Assembly: GCA_001936135.1 (NCBI GenBank)
Contig: CP012816.1
Span: 3,593,501 to 3,657,500, forward strand
Origin: Saccharomycopsis fibuligera x Saccharomycopsis cf. fibuligera
Lineage: Eukaryota > Ascomycota > Saccharomycetes > Ascoideales > Saccharomycopsidaceae
DNA length: 64,000 nt
Direction: 5' to 3'
Each line of letters starts with the position of its first letter. Position 1 is the first letter of the stretch. Positions 49,526-61,812 of the stretch are shown in pieces. Under the pieces are notes generated by a model that saw nothing but the letters and a program-made list of their open reading frames with translations, was not told where the DNA came from and did not search any database. Both the position numbers and the translations under genes were made by a program.

Positions 49526-50332
49526 GTAGTAATTACTTAAACAAGGTATCATTAGAGAAGACAAAAGGAGAAAAAAACATGAATGTATAATAACTCATAC
49601 CAGCGAGATTATGTGGGTTAGAATTATCAACTTTGAGCTGAGGAATAAAAAATTTAGTCAGCTTATACTAATTTATAATTGCTTTTTTTTCTTCCTTGAC
49701 TTGTGTTATCTACTTTTCCCCTAACTTGACTTTAAATATGTAAAACTTTGCCCGGCTGTTGATCGATCTTCATGTTTAATAACAAAGGTGCGTGCGTTTG
49801 TTTTTATTTATATATAGAACAGTGGACTGTTATAGTATTACGAGATACACTCCAGCTAAAATATATTGTTGTGTGTGTATATCATATAGTTGAGCACCTA
49901 TTGCAACCATATCTGCCAACCGCTTCGAGAAATTTCCAAATATAGGTATTTATACTTGAATTAAAGATCCTCAAATCCGTACCATATCACTTGTTATTGT
50001 ATAATCGTAGCTATGTCTGCTTTCTCCTGCTTTCTTGTTAAATGTTTTCAGTCTGTTTTGAATGTGCTTAAGAATAAACTGCTCCATAATTCATAATTAC
50101 GAAGTCGACACGGAGTCTTTCCTTCAGTGCAGACGGCCTCCGGTATACTATAGTGTTTTACATTTCTCGATTTTTTTATCTAATTACTAAAAATTCATAA
50201 AATTACATTTCTTGTTTTTTGTGATTAGTATTATTATTTAACAGGCTATTTACAAGTAATTGGGTACCATTTAGAAATTTGAATTTGTCTCAATATGAAA
50301 AGATTATACTTTTTTTTGAATTGTTCATGTAC
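49175..50332. terminator. Convergent 3' flanks of VIP1 and AFG3
   Basis: 1,158 bp with no supported gene, AT-rich. Contains the A53 tract, annotated separately. No RNA gene recognised. Confidence 0.4.
49471..49523. repeat. A53 homopolymer
   Basis: An uninterrupted run of 53 adenines, about 300 bp after the VIP1 stop. No retroelement sequence or target-site duplication is visible next to it. Confidence 0.9.
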
Positions 50333-53020
50333 CTATTCAGCTGTTTCCTTAGCCAGTGTAGATCCTTCATTAGTCTTTTTTTCTTGTTGCAGGTCAAGAT
50401 ATTTATCAAACGCATCATTTTGTTCAGGAAATGGTCTTTTGCCTAACAATCTGATCATATCTTCTCGAGTAATAACTTCCTTGGAAAGTAATTCCTGAGC
50501 CACTAAATCAACTTCATGAGACTTTTCAATAAGCAATTTTCTGCAACGTTCATAAGACTCACTAATTATTCTTCTAACTTCATCATCAATGATTTGTGCC
50601 GTAACTTCACTAAATGGTTTAGTTAAATCATTATCATCTTTACGTTCATAATTAATGTATCCAACTTTTTCACTCATTCCCAAAGATGTCACCATGGCGG
50701 TAGCCATTCTAGTAACTTTTTTGAAATCATCTGAAGCACCACTAGTTACTGAACTAAAATGTAATTCTTCACTGACTCTACCACCAAGAGACATGGTCAT
50801 ACGATCTTTCAATTGTTGCACAGACATCAAATAGATATCTGGAGGCAAATATTGAGCATAACCTAAAGCACCTTGACCTCTTGGTATAATACTGACTTTT
50901 AATAATGGATCAGCAAATTGTAAAAACCAACCACAAATAGCATGGCCTGCTTCATGAAAGGCAACAATTTTTTTCTCTTCAGGAGAAAGCAATCTAGTTT
51001 TTCTTTCAATACCACCAATGACTCTTTCAATAGCTTGTTCAAAATGCTTTATTTCAACATCTTCGGAATTTAATCTTGCAGCAATCAATGCAGCTTCATT
51101 GCAAACGTTTGCAATATCTGCACCAGAAAACCCTGGAGTTAAAGCTGCTAATTTACCATTAATGTTATCAATTTGGTCTCTGAGTTTCAATTTGCTCAAA
51201 TGCACTTTGAAAATATCTTTACGGCCTTCTAATTCTGGATTATCAATAGTTATGTGTCTATCAAATCTTCCCGGTCTTAAAAGAGCTTGGTCCAAAACAT
51301 CTGGTCTGTTAGTGCCAGCAAGTACAACCACATGATCAGAACTTTCAAACCCATCCATTTCCACCAAAAGTTGGTTCAAAGTTGTTTCTCTTTCATCGTT
51401 AGCACCACTCATGTTACCCTTGGATCTGGATTTACCAATTGCATCAATTTCATCAACAAATACAATTGCTGGAGCATTTTGTCTAGCGGTTTTGAATAAG
51501 TCGCGAACTCTGGAAGCACCAACACCAACAAACATTTCCACAAATTCAGAACCAGAGACAGAATAAAATGGCACACCAGCTTCACCAGCTGTAGCCTTAG
51601 CTAATAAGGTTTTACCAGTACCTGGAGGACCAGATAAGATCGCACCCCTTGGAATTTTTGCACCCAATTTTTCGTATTTGCCTGGATTTTTCAAAAATTT
51701 AACGAATTCCATAATTTCTTCTTTTGCCTCATCACAACCAGCTACATCTTTGAACTTAATCTTAACATCTGTTTCCAAATTGAATTTCTTAGCCTTGGAT
51801 TTACCAATACCAAACATACCACCGCCCATGCCGCCGCCACCGGCACCACCAGTCGATCTTTTAGTTAACCAGAACAAACCAGCAATCATCAACACAGATG
51901 GCAAAAATTGCCATAATGATCTTAACAAGTTGACTTCTTGCACATATGAAACAGGAACTTTAAATTCTTCAGTGATTTGAAGTTCTTGTTGATCTTTTTG
52001 CAAACTGCGTTCAAAGCTTTCTACTGAACCAATTGTGAAATAATAAGTAATATCATTCAATTGCTGTTTACCGTTTTCATTCAATACTACCTTAACCACA
52101 TTTTTGTTAATCACAATCACTTCTTTAACAAATCCTTTGGCTAAAATATCTCTACGGAATTCTTGATAACTGATTTCTCTGTAATTGGCGTTACCGCTAT
52201 TGGAGGCACTGGAGAAATAGTAAGCAATGGCCAAAGTGACAGCGATATCAAACATAGTAATTTTGAATTGAAATTCTTGGGGCTTATTTGGATCATTTGA
52301 ATTTTGTTTGTTGTTCTTTTTGTTGCTATTACTAGCATTTTCGCCTTCTTGACTTTCTTTTTCAAAACGAATATCGATCTTGAAAGGTGATTTTTTCACC
52401 TTCTGTTGCTGCTGTTGTCTCTGCTGTTGTTTGCGTTGAAGATTATCTAATTCTTCCATCTTTTCTCTCACCAATTTTTCCATTTCTTCATTGGTCAAAG
52501 AATGACTTTTGTCCTCATTGTTTTCTTCTTTGCGTGACTTGGTGTCATTTATATTGTTGTTCTTTGATTCACCGACAGATTTGTTGTTCAGATCAGGACC
52601 AAAACGAGTCTTACTAACAATATCGTCAATTTCTTTGAATATTTTCTGCACGTCTTCTTTCTCCTGGTCTTTTTTGTTCTTGTCGAAATCATCGTTCTTG
52701 TCGTTTTCCCTATTTTGCTGTTTCTGCTGCTGTGAGGCGAAAGAATGAAATAACCGCTTGTGCTGCTGCTGGCCAAGCATAAATGCTCTTCTATTAAAGA
52801 TGATTTTGTTTACCGTACCTTTATCACTTTTCACTAATAATTTGGCGTTAGAGGCAAAACCTCTGCTGATGCTAGAACTATTTATGGCTGCTGGCAATGG
52901 CAAAGATGACAATCCCAAGCATCGTAACCTCGAGGTCTGTGCTGTCATCACCACCATCGTACCATTTTTCTTCGCCACCCGCAAAGGTTGCAACCTCGAT
53001 ATCTTGGAGGAAGCAATCAT
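50333..53020 (-). CDS. AFG3: Mitochondrial inner-membrane m-AAA protease subunit
   Basis: 895 residues. The N-terminus is a basic presequence followed by a charged, Gln/Asn/Lys-rich region. Two transmembrane helices lie at about 255-272 and 370-384. The AAA domain has Walker A GPPGTGKT (about 463), Walker [11 protein letters not shown] and the [22 protein letters not shown]. The zinc protease motif is HEAGH (about 687). The C-terminus [18 protein letters not shown] matches Afg3 rather than Yta12. With Yta12 it forms a hexamer that degrades inner-membrane proteins and matures ribosomal protein bL32m (MrpL32). A poly-Gly stretch ([14 protein letters not shown]) links TM2 to the AAA part. ATG at 53020. 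Confidence 0.96.
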   Translation of the reverse strand: MIASSKISRLQPLRVAKKNGTMVVMTAQTSRLRCLGLSSLPLPAAINSSSISRGFASNAKLLVKSDKGTVNKIIFNRRAFMLGQQQHKRLFHSFASQQQKQQNRENDKNDDFDKNKKDQEKEDVQKIFKEIDDIVSKTRFGPDLNNKSVGESKNNNINDTKSRKEENNEDKSHSLTNEEMEKLVREKMEELDNLQRKQQQRQQQQQKVKKSPFKIDIRFEKESQEGENASNSNKKNNKQNSNDPNKPQEFQFKITMFDIAVTLAIAYYFSSASNSGNANYREISYQEFRRDILAKGFVKEVIVINKNVVKVVLNENGKQQLNDITYYFTIGSVESFERSLQKDQQELQITEEFKVPVSYVQEVNLLRSLWQFLPSVLMIAGLFWLTKRSTGGAGGGGMGGGMFGIGKSKAKKFNLETDVKIKFKDVAGCDEAKEEIMEFVKFLKNPGKYEKLGAKIPRGAILSGPPGTGKTLLAKATAGEAGVPFYSVSGSEFVEMFVGVGASRVRDLFKTARQNAPAIVFVDEIDAIGKSRSKGNMSGANDERETTLNQLLVEMDGFESSDHVVVLAGTNRPDVLDQALLRPGRFDRHITIDNPELEGRKDIFKVHLSKLKLRDQIDNINGKLAALTPGFSGADIANVCNEAALIAARLNSEDVEIKHFEQAIERVIGGIERKTRLLSPEEKKIVAFHEAGHAICGWFLQFADPLLKVSIIPRGQGALGYAQYLPPDIYLMSVQQLKDRMTMSLGGRVSEELHFSSVTSGASDDFKKVTRMATAMVTSLGMSEKVGYINYERKDDNDLTKPFSEVTAQIIDDEVRRIISESYERCRKLLIEKSHEVDLVAQELLSKEVITREDMIRLLGKRPFPEQNDAFDKYLDLQQEKKTNEGSTLAKETAE

Positions 53021-53500
53021 CTTCTTTACTGGGGAAGATAGATGAATATGCTATGGGGATGAGTAGAGTATACTTTGTTTGAGACCGGGTTTTGAATTAA
53101 AGGTTCTACTCAGTTAATACTTTTTCGTTCTTCCGTTCTTTCTTTCTTTTGCCGCCTGTTTGGAGGTGTAAGGGTGTATCTACAGATTCTTGTTCCAGAA
53201 TCCAATGGATATATAATCATCTATTTCGAGTTATAACAAGTTAAGCTAAATGTCTTTAAGAGGTTCAGTTATAATATACTTAACAGATTAATTTTGTTTT
53301 GCAAGAAGTAAAACTATAAAAAAATCTTTAAGGAAAGGGGCGTAACAAGAACAAAATTTAAAGCAAAAGTGAAGAAAATAGTAAACGAAACAAATTAAAA
53401 AGGTCAGCCGTGAATAGAGAAAAAAATAGGAAACTAAATAGAAGTAGTATGGAGAAAATCAGCAAAAGACTCAAAAAAAGAGAAGCATGATTGTAAAACA

Positions 53501-53586
53501 GTTAAAATTCAAAACTCCTTTTTCAACTATAAGATTGGAAATCGTTAAAATTTAAAACTCCTTTTTCAACTATAAGAGTGAAAATC
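53501..53586. repeat. 43-bp tandem duplication
   Basis: Units 53501-53543 and 53544-53586 share AAAACTCCTTTTTCAACTAT and differ at only a few positions. Non-coding. Confidence 0.85.
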
Positions 53587-54376
53587 ATTAGAAAAGTTGA
53601 ATAAAAGAGTCAATATGAATAAAGGGGTTAAAAGTAGATAAATTAGCAAATCAAGATGAAAGTGTAAATTGAAGTTAAAAGGAAAGAAAGACAAAAATGG
53701 GACAAAATTAAGATAAATAATAAAACAACACCTTTTCAATTTAAATAAAGCAACATTTATGCGTGAAATTGGTGTTATGTTTTGCCATGATGATCCAGAA
53801 ATTTTTTTCTGACCATCAAATTATAGTTCAGAAGTATATACAACAAGCAGCTCTAACTTCCAGCGTACTCTGTAAATCATAAGCAAAAATATTTGAAATT
53901 AAATATGTTTTATTGCAACTTATATTTCATTTAAGAGATAAGCTTTTTACTGGCAATTTTTTGACATTTAGGTTTACATACAAAAAAGAAGAAATATTTT
54001 TCAAATTGTTCATGATGTGTTTTAAATTTATTACAAAAATTCGAAATTTTTTTGTTTTGAGAATGTTAAGGAATGAGGGAGGGATGCCTATATATAGATT
54101 CTCTCTGGGTGCCCAAGGGTTTAAGGGAATGGTGCAGAACCTCAGATCATTGACGATAGATTTTTTTTTCTTTATATGCGCATCAGAGATGTATGTCTCA
54201 GTTTGACGTTGAAAATCCGTAATTCAACTTTTTTAAAGTGTTGGCTTAGCGGTAACTAAACAGAGAACATACTTGCTATAATCAAATTTTTACAAAATAT
54301 CTGCTAAATATAACCTTTGGTCAAAATCGTCAACTTTTTTTATTTATTGGGCAAATATATATTTACGTAATTTTTA

Positions 54377-54380
<4 letters not shown>

Positions 54381-54421
<41 letters not shown>
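54381..54421. repeat. T41 homopolymer just past CAR2
   Basis: 41 thymines on the plus strand. Read in the CAR2 direction this is an A41 run starting 29 nt after the stop codon. Confidence 0.9.
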
Positions 54422-54422
<1 letters not shown>

Positions 54423-54450
54423 GTAAGCTCTCTTGTCGTATTAAAGCTTT

Positions 54451-55758
54451 TCAATGATGAGCAGCTTTTTCAACAGTTGGCAATTTTACTAAAGATTTTC
54501 TAATTGCATCAACACCTTTATCCAAATCTTCCTTGCTGATATTCAAAGCAGGAGCCAATCTAATAATATGGTCATGAGTTGGTTTAGCAAGAACACCTTG
54601 ATCTTTCATCAACAAACACAAGTCCCAAGCACTACGGCCATTAGCCTTAGATTCATCAATGACAATAGCACTTAGCAAACCCACACCTCTAACTTCAGAA
54701 ATGATACCATTACTGGATTCGGCCAATTTCAAAAGTTCTTGCTTAAGATATTCACCCTTTTCTTGAGCTTGTTGCACCAAATTTTCTTCTTTAACAACTT
54801 CAAGAGCAGCAATAGAAACACGACAAGCTAATGGGTTACCACCATAGGTAGAACCATGAGAGCCAGGCTCAAGAGTAGACATGATTTCTCTAGAAGAAAG
54901 CACAGCAGAAACTGGCAAAACACCCCCACTAATGGCTTTGCCCAAAAGGACAATATCTGGCTTGACACCTTGGTAATGTTCGTAACAGAGCATTTTACCT
55001 GTTCTAGCAATACCAGTTTGAATTTCATCACAAATGAGCAAAACGTTGTGTTTCTTGCAGAGTTCATAAACTTTAGGAATGTAATCAGCTGGTGGCACCA
55101 CAATACCAGCTTCACCTTGGATTGGTTCAAGTAATATTGCAGCAATTTTGTCGCCAGCATTACTCAATGCAAGTTCAATATCTTCAATGACACCATAACG
55201 AATGACTTGCTTACCATCGGTACCTGGGATCACAGGACCGGTGTTTTGCAAAAATGGGCCAAAATTTGTAGTTGCGTCTGGATCAGTAGACATCGAAATT
55301 ACCCCCAAAGTTCTACCGTGGAAATTGTTTTCAGCGGCCAAAATAATGGCTTCACCAGCAGGAATACCTTTCTTGACGTACCCCCATCTTCTAGCCAATT
55401 TAAGACTAGTTTCGACGGCTTCGGCGCCCGTGTTCATTGGCAAGACATTTTCATAATTGAAATATTCGGTAATGTATTTGGCAAACACACCAAAGATATC
55501 ACTGGAAAAAGCACGGGAAGATAAAGTCAAAAGTTGAGCTTGATCAACAAGAGCCTTGATAATTTTTGGATGACAATGACCTTGATTGACGGCAGAATAA
55601 GCAGACAAAAAATCCAAGTACTCTTTGCCTTCAGGATCCCAAACGTGAGCGCCTTGAGCTTTGTGGAACACCACTGGCAATGGGCTGTAGTTGTGAGCAG
55701 AGTATTGCTTCTCCCACTCGGCGGCAGTTTGTGAAGAGACGTTGAAATCGAGGGACAT
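54451..55758 (-). CDS. CAR2: Ornithine aminotransferase
   Basis: 435 residues from the ATG at 55758 ([20 protein letters not shown]); a 5' extension of the frame is open but holds no better start. A class III PLP aminotransferase that turns ornithine plus 2-oxoglutarate into glutamate semialdehyde in arginine catabolism, cytosolic in yeasts. Visible motifs are [19 protein letters not shown], the LICDEIQTG aspartate that holds PLP, and the PLP lysine in LLGKAISGG (about 271). [19 protein letters not shown] is also family-typical. S. cerevisiae Car2 has 424 residues. It is induced by arginine in yeasts, but no operator could be identified here. An A41 run follows the stop very closely. Confidence 0.97.
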   Translation of the reverse strand: MSLDFNVSSQTAAEWEKQYSAHNYSPLPVVFHKAQGAHVWDPEGKEYLDFLSAYSAVNQGHCHPKIIKALVDQAQLLTLSSRAFSSDIFGVFAKYITEYFNYENVLPMNTGAEAVETSLKLARRWGYVKKGIPAGEAIILAAENNFHGRTLGVISMSTDPDATTNFGPFLQNTGPVIPGTDGKQVIRYGVIEDIELALSNAGDKIAAILLEPIQGEAGIVVPPADYIPKVYELCKKHNVLLICDEIQTGIARTGKMLCYEHYQGVKPDIVLLGKAISGGVLPVSAVLSSREIMSTLEPGSHGSTYGGNPLACRVSIAALEVVKEENLVQQAQEKGEYLKQELLKLAESSNGIISEVRGVGLLSAIVIDESKANGRSAWDLCLLMKDQGVLAKPTHDHIIRLAPALNISKEDLDKGVDAIRKSLVKLPTVEKAAHH

Positions 55759-58055
55759 TATATTGACGTTATTTATTAGAAACAAGTAAAGTTGTTGTTT
55801 GTTTACTGATGAAACAAGAACAGTTGTACACAGAAAAATCACAAGAGAAAAACAGCCGTCGCCAGCGACCTGGATGGGGGAACTTGGCGGTCTTAAGTAG
55901 TCAAAAGGCATCGCGAACTGCTGCTCTTAGAGGTTGAGGAGGCCGCCCACAGTAAATAGTGCATGTGACCTGGAATGTTTTAGTGTTGGAGCCTACAGTC
56001 GGTGCCGCTAATAGCAATAAAGGACAGCCACAAACAAAAAAAGACTGAGAAGTCATGAAAGAGGAAGAGATACATTGCTCTAATGGAGGATATTGGAACA
56101 ATTATGTAAATCTATGATAGTACTATTTACTGTAGTGATGGTTGTTGTCATTGAAAGGGTACGGATTCCAACTCAGAAACCGGAGGGAAGGCGGGGGATG
56201 CTGGTGATGCTACCAGTACCGCTAAGTGAAAGCAAAGGCGACGACGCCAATACCGGCGAAAAAACAATCACAACAACAGCGATAAGGCTACTGAGCATGC
56301 TGATTGGCCGTTTATGTAACTAGAAAATAAACAAAAGGTAATGTTGACGCTATGGTGGTGTTATACCTGCTGGCTGCCTGACAAGGACAACGATGAGCTT
56401 GATGAAAGGCTCATGTTGAGAAGAAGTTTAAGCGAGAATCTTGTCGCTGTTCTCGGCTGCCCCAATGCCGCAGGCTTTCTGTGCTGGAGACTCTTGAAAA
56501 GCTGTTCTGAGACACTTTCCAGAAAAATTTTATTATGCTAAAAGCACGCGCAATTGTTTTTGGAGTGCCTTGTATGCAACAGTCGTATGCCCAAATTTTT
56601 TCCAACATGGGTACAAACCTTGTAAAACTCGCAAGAAGATACAGTCAGCACGACTGTAATGGAATGGTGCTCTTCTAGCCAGTGTCACCTTTCTATTTGC
56701 GTAGAGAAAGAAGCCAGAAAAGTAAAGTAGGAATTAACCTGTAATTATTAACCAATTATAATCGGTTAAAGGTGTGTTGATTATATATTAGTGTGTATTT
56801 GTCATTTTATCTTTTGGTCTCTTGTGTTTCAACGTTGTGCAATTTTTGTAAATTTTTCGTACCAAATTTTTGCAATGTAAATATAGGTGAAAAATTCAAA
56901 AAAGTGTAAAACCTATGAATGTATTTTATACTTTCTTATTATTGAACTTTTGAACAAGACGATACTAAACTTGAGTAGATTATAAAAAAACTTTAACTAT
57001 TTATCTCTATACATTTTGTTCATTTTTTTCAAATTTATAAAGATGAATTTTGTGTTAAAGTTACCTTTGTTTAAATGTATGACAATGTCTAAAGTGGCAA
57101 CCTGGAGAGTGAACCTTTTACGATCTCTTCTCTTTTCTTGATCCTTTTTTAAAGGATTAGTTCACTGCCTTTTATGTTTAGGTTTCCTGGCTATGCGGGA
57201 AAAAAATAAGAGTTGACAGCATGCCTCTGAAGACCTCAAAGCAAAGCCAAAAAAAAGTTTCACTGTTCTGCAGAGAAGAAATATTCTTACAAAAGTAACC
57301 TAAGGAAAAACATAAAACAAACATATGTTATTGAGAATCAAATTAAATAAAAATTGTTAAAATAGAAAAAACAAAAAAACTATTAACGGGTATTAAGGAG
57401 TATTAAATATTGAAGTGAAATGATTTGTTCAGCTCTTTGAACCTGAATAGCTTTAGCAGTTTCAACAGGATGCAAAGTAGTTAATCGGAATGTAACTATA
57501 TTAAGCAAGGTAAAAGGAGATATTACTAACAATATAACAGCACAAATTGAATTAGAAAAGGATAAATAAAAAACTTCAGAAAAGCAAAAATAAAAAAAGA
57601 AGGCTAGCAACAAAAACAAACAAATAGGGTGAACTTGAATAAGCAGACATGCAACATAATCAAATATATCTTGCTAGAAAACCAGGGGCAGAAAAAAATA
57701 ATAATATTAGTAGGAACAACACAGATGAGAATAAACAAATAAAAACAGTTGAACGAGAACAGACAAAGATAAATAAAAACAAGCAAGAAAGGATAACTGT
57801 AACAACACTAAGAACTGGATTGAACAAAAATAAGAAAATTAGAACGTGAACATGATAAGAAAAAAGAGCAAAAAAAATAAAAGAAAAAGAAAAAAAAACA
57901 AAAACGAAAAATAGCAATTATAGTTTAGTCAAAATCTAATGTATGGCAAAAAAACAGGTTTTTCATGCCATTGAGATAAAAGTTTTAAATCTGATCAGAT
58001 AAGCGCAAATTTTACTACTAGTAACAGTAACAGTAGCACTAACAGCAGCAAAACT
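55759..58055. other. Longest intergenic region in the window (2.3 kb), no gene recognised
   Basis: Both flanking genes read leftward. The first ~900 bp, upstream of CAR2, are less AT-rich and contain short frames (56093-56323 and 56341-56541) with no domain. The remainder is A-rich on the plus strand with many short A tracts. I searched for tRNA boxes, snRNA signatures and yeast splice signals and saw none convincing. Confidence 0.45.
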
Positions 58056-61000
58056 TCAATCATCATTTTCATCCTCATTCAATTTCTTTTGCTTCAAATC
58101 TATAGCCTCTTTTAATGTCAATACGTAATCTTTAAACTGATTATGTTCATTCACCAAATAAGTGTACTTATTATTCCAATTGCTCATAATGGAGTTGAAA
58201 ACTTTATTAAGTTGAACCAAATATTTTGGATTTTCAGCAGCCAGCAAATGAATAAATTCATCAATTTGATCCTTGATTTTCAAATGATCAGAAATCAAAT
58301 TTTCCAACTGCTGAACATATTTGAATAACTCAATAAGTTGTTTCTTAATTGATAAAGTGGATGAAATTATTGAAGGAATCAATGGTTCCCATTTATGAAT
58401 CTTGACGTTCATGATTTCAATAACAGATTTTTTGTGCAAAAGGGCACCCCAGCCATATTCTTTATTACTTATGGATTCTGTCTGAGTCGGAATTGCTGTC
58501 AAGCGAGCAGCCCAGTAATTGCAAGTAAACACATATTCTTCAGCGATTTCTCTCGTCCCGGCACTGAAAATCAAAATATTGTCATTGTTAATGTAGCTGT
58601 TGGTTTCCTTTTTCACTTTATGAGCCAAGTTTCGGTTGTCAGTTTCAAAATCGTAATTTCCAGGTAATTTGAGGGCCCAAAAGGTTTCAAGTTCCTTAGA
58701 TTTCAAACTCTTATTATTGATGGAATCATCAGGGATAATTTTGGAATACGTTGAAACCAAGCCAAATGTACCCGACGAAATTGCATTTCTCATCCAATTA
58801 CCATCACCTATACCGCTACTTATTGGAATAGCATTCCCAGCACCAACGACCACTGGCTCATTGCTTCTGTCAAGTCTCAATTTAGAAAACTTTTTACGCA
58901 ACTTGCTACTGCTGCTATTGACGCTACTACCAGAGTTGCCGTTTTCAATGAGGGTTGATGTAGAACTCAAGTTATACTGTGACGATGACGAAGATACTTT
59001 GGAGTTAAAAGAGAATAATTTTAACTCACCTCTGGAAACCACAGTGAAGTTCAATTTCCATTTTAATAAGTTATTGGATGAGTTGCTGTTATGGTAATGA
59101 GAATAGTTCTTGTAACTTTTAGCAATACTGCTAGTATTAGTCGAAGTTCTAGAAAGTGGATTATTGTTAGATAATAACCCTTCACCGTTATTGCTATTAA
59201 AGAAATTTTTACCAAAATGAGCACTACCAGAATTTGAAAGCGAATTAGCTGATTTGCCAGTATTGATTCCAAAAAAATTTTTATTCTTATCAAATTTTTT
59301 GATTTTGAGCAAACCTTCTTTTGCCCAAGGTGGACCAGTTAATTCCAACTCCATATCCGCTTCATCTTCCTCAATAATCACATCAGAAGCTTCCAAACTA
59401 GATGAAGTGAATGATGATGAGTTGGCAATTCCTCCAGCGTATCCGTTTACATTATTGCTGCCATTTCCGATTCCAACATTGCCGCCACCTTTAACTTTAT
59501 TACCATTGCTGCTGTTACTATGTTTGAAACTGGATTTGTTTGAAGTCGTTATTGAATTATAAGTGCCAAAGGTGTTTGAAGTTTCTACCGTTTTCATTGT
59601 ATTAGAGCTTAGCGCAGAAGTAATTGAAGCGGTTGATTTATGTTTTTTCAAATCTTTATCAAGTCTAGTTCCAAGTTGCGATGAACCCCTCTGCAAAGCG
59701 TGCAAAAACCCCACTGGCTGTTGTTCTTTTGATTGATTATTATGCACAGTAGAGAATTTTGAGCCATTTGCCCCATTATCTAACGCATAGCCATCTGTAG
59801 ATGGTCTCAACATGTGGCTATCGCCACTACCAGAATGAGGCGACGGGTAGAGCTTAGTTGAAATAATAGTGTTTCTATTTGCTGATCTGCTGACATTGAA
59901 TGAAGTCTTTCTCAAATTGACAAAACTACTATTGTTATGGTTGTAGTTTGAAATTTGAGTAGCTGAGCTATGTGAGGTTCCAAGCAATTTCAATTCATGC
60001 AATTCGATACTTTCATAATAATTTCTAAGACAGTTGAGAGCGCTCAACGAATCCTTTGGGTAAAGTTTCTCCACTTTGAGCGCATTAAGAGTGTTTTTCA
60101 CAAATGTTTCTTTAGAGATATGTTTGGATAGTTCAGGAGAATGCAAATCTGAATTGAGCAAAATTAATGAGTAAGCAATCAAATAAACAGCATATTGGTT
60201 TCCAAAAATATTTTTTGGAAATTTTTGAGTCCACACCACTGAAAAAGACTCAATAATTCTGCTAATATTTTGCGATTCTCCTCTGAAATACAATTTATTA
60301 CACAATATTCTCAAAGAATCTAATAGAGAAATATTCCAATCAAATTTTTTCAAGTAAAGTGATCTTAATTTTTTCGCATTAGGATTGGATGGGTCACACA
60401 AGACATTTAAGTATTCTTCCACTGGTACCTCATTGTAAGAATGGTCATATAGTTCAGCAGCAGTCTTCTTCAATTCCATTACTTTCATTTCCTCATATTT
60501 GAGAGCTTTTTCTGTTTTATTGGAAATGTTTGATGATGAAGAACCACCGGATTTAATGGTGGCATTATCAGTTTCTTCACCGTCATTATCTTCATCAGTA
60601 CTAGCATTATTGTTTGGTGCATTTTCTAAGCCAGTTTTGGAAGAAGGCGCCTGCACTTGTGTCGCTGATTGTAACGGTGGTACTACAGCTATGGTCAGAA
60701 CCTGCTTTTGTTTTTTATCTGCATCAAGGTCAGAGTTACCATTGCTTCTGGAAACAGTACTGACCAGCTTTATCGTTGATAAATCCTCGCGACTTGGCTG
60801 TTCTTCGATATCTTTGATCAAAGGTGTATAATGCTGATTAGCCATGGGTTTTTTAGGTTCTGGAGAGTTAACAATTAAGGAAGCTGAAGTGCTTGATTTG
60901 TCAATGTTGGAACCATTAGCAGGAACCGGTTTTGACAAAGAATTCAAGCTTTTGGAATCGCTCAATTGAAATTTTTTCTTTGGCGAAGTAGCAAGAAGAT

Positions 61001-61437
61001 CTGGCGACACTAATATTTGACGAACTGCATCAAGATCCGAATAATTGGAAGAATTGTTGGACTCTTTTTTAGTCAATGGAGAGTAAAACTTTTCACCATC
61101 ATCTTCGATAACCGACGAGACCGATAATGATTTATGATGACCTACAGGGGAGGTTTTTGAGTCAATTGTGACAGGAGCAGATGTGTTGTTGGCCAGATGA
61201 GATTTTGATATCAAGCTCGCTTCGAACTTGTGCTTATGTTTGGGAGAAGCCTAGTGAATGTTAGTTATAAGTTGGTGTTAAACTCAAGGAAGGGAAAGTT
61301 AAATAAAAAGAAAATACTAAAGAGACATAAAGGTACAGGTGTCTTGGAAAAACCGGTAGCAGCCATTAGCACGGGAACAGTAGACTAGCAAAATTGGTGC
61401 AACATACGAGATGGAGAGTCTTCAAGTTGACGGACAT
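58056..61437 (-). CDS. ARF guanine nucleotide exchange factor with Sec7 and PH domains (two exons)
   Basis: 1,074 residues after splicing: exon 1 is 61437-61408 (MSVNLKTLHL) and exon 2 is 61250-58056. The Sec7 domain (about 270-430) contains FRGESQNIS with the catalytic glutamic finger (about 334) and AYSLILLNSDLHSPELSKHI. It activates an Arf-type GTPase by GDP release. A PH domain follows (about 655-930), starting PPWAKEGLLKIKKF, interrupted by Ser/Asn-rich inserts, and ending YVFTCNYWAARLTAIP. A C-terminal coiled coil closes the protein. The order Sec7-PH matches yeast Yel1 (Arf3 GEF) and Syt1 (Arl1 GEF); I cannot decide which. The second exon alone has no ATG at its head, and an in-frame TAG stands right before it, so the short first exon is needed. 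Divergent from ELP3. Confidence 0.9.
61251..61407 (-). other. Intron of the ARF GEF gene (157 nt)
   Basis: On the minus strand the donor is CTC|GTATGTTG (first base 61407). The branch site is TAACTAAC near 61260-61267, and the acceptor is CACTAG (last base 61251). Both exon ends are in phase 0. Splicing joins MSVNLKTLHL to ASPKHKHKFEASL. Confidence 0.88.
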
Positions 61438-61812
61438 GACGTCTGCGGCAAATGAAGTGGATGTAAGGACCTATGGTGGTTGGTATTTGCTGTTGTTAAT
61501 ATGTTGTCGCAGGGTGGACGGTATCCTATAGGATAACACGCCGTAGAGGACAGATCTGAGATTCAGTTTTGTCGCAAATTAGATTTTCTTGAAAACTTCA
61601 ATTCCACGACACGATCATGTGATGTAACTCTGGAGGGTGCGGAACCCCCACATGCTTTGAAGAGAAAAAGAGAATCGAAAATTTTTTTTTTTTACTTTTT
61701 ATATCAGTTGCTTTGATTTGGATGGAGAAGTTGAAAGATAGAAGAAGAGTTATTTACAAGAACGGTTAGCACAAATAGCTATTCATATAAACGACTATAC
61801 TATCTCAGAAAA
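61438..61812. promoter_or_regulatory. Divergent promoter of the ARF GEF and ELP3
   Basis: 375 bp. Contains the palindrome ATCATGTGAT at 61614-61623, a Cbf1-like E-box variant also found near RPS1, about 190 bp before ELP3. A T-rich run (61683-61693) lies nearer ELP3. Confidence 0.45.

Larger units (their letters stand above)
53021..54450. other. AFG3 promoter side and CAR2 3' flank (1.4 kb)
   Basis: Very AT-rich. It holds a 43-bp tandem duplication and a T41 tract, annotated separately. A 97-codon frame at 53913-54206 has no ATG head. Nothing else recognised. Confidence 0.4.
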
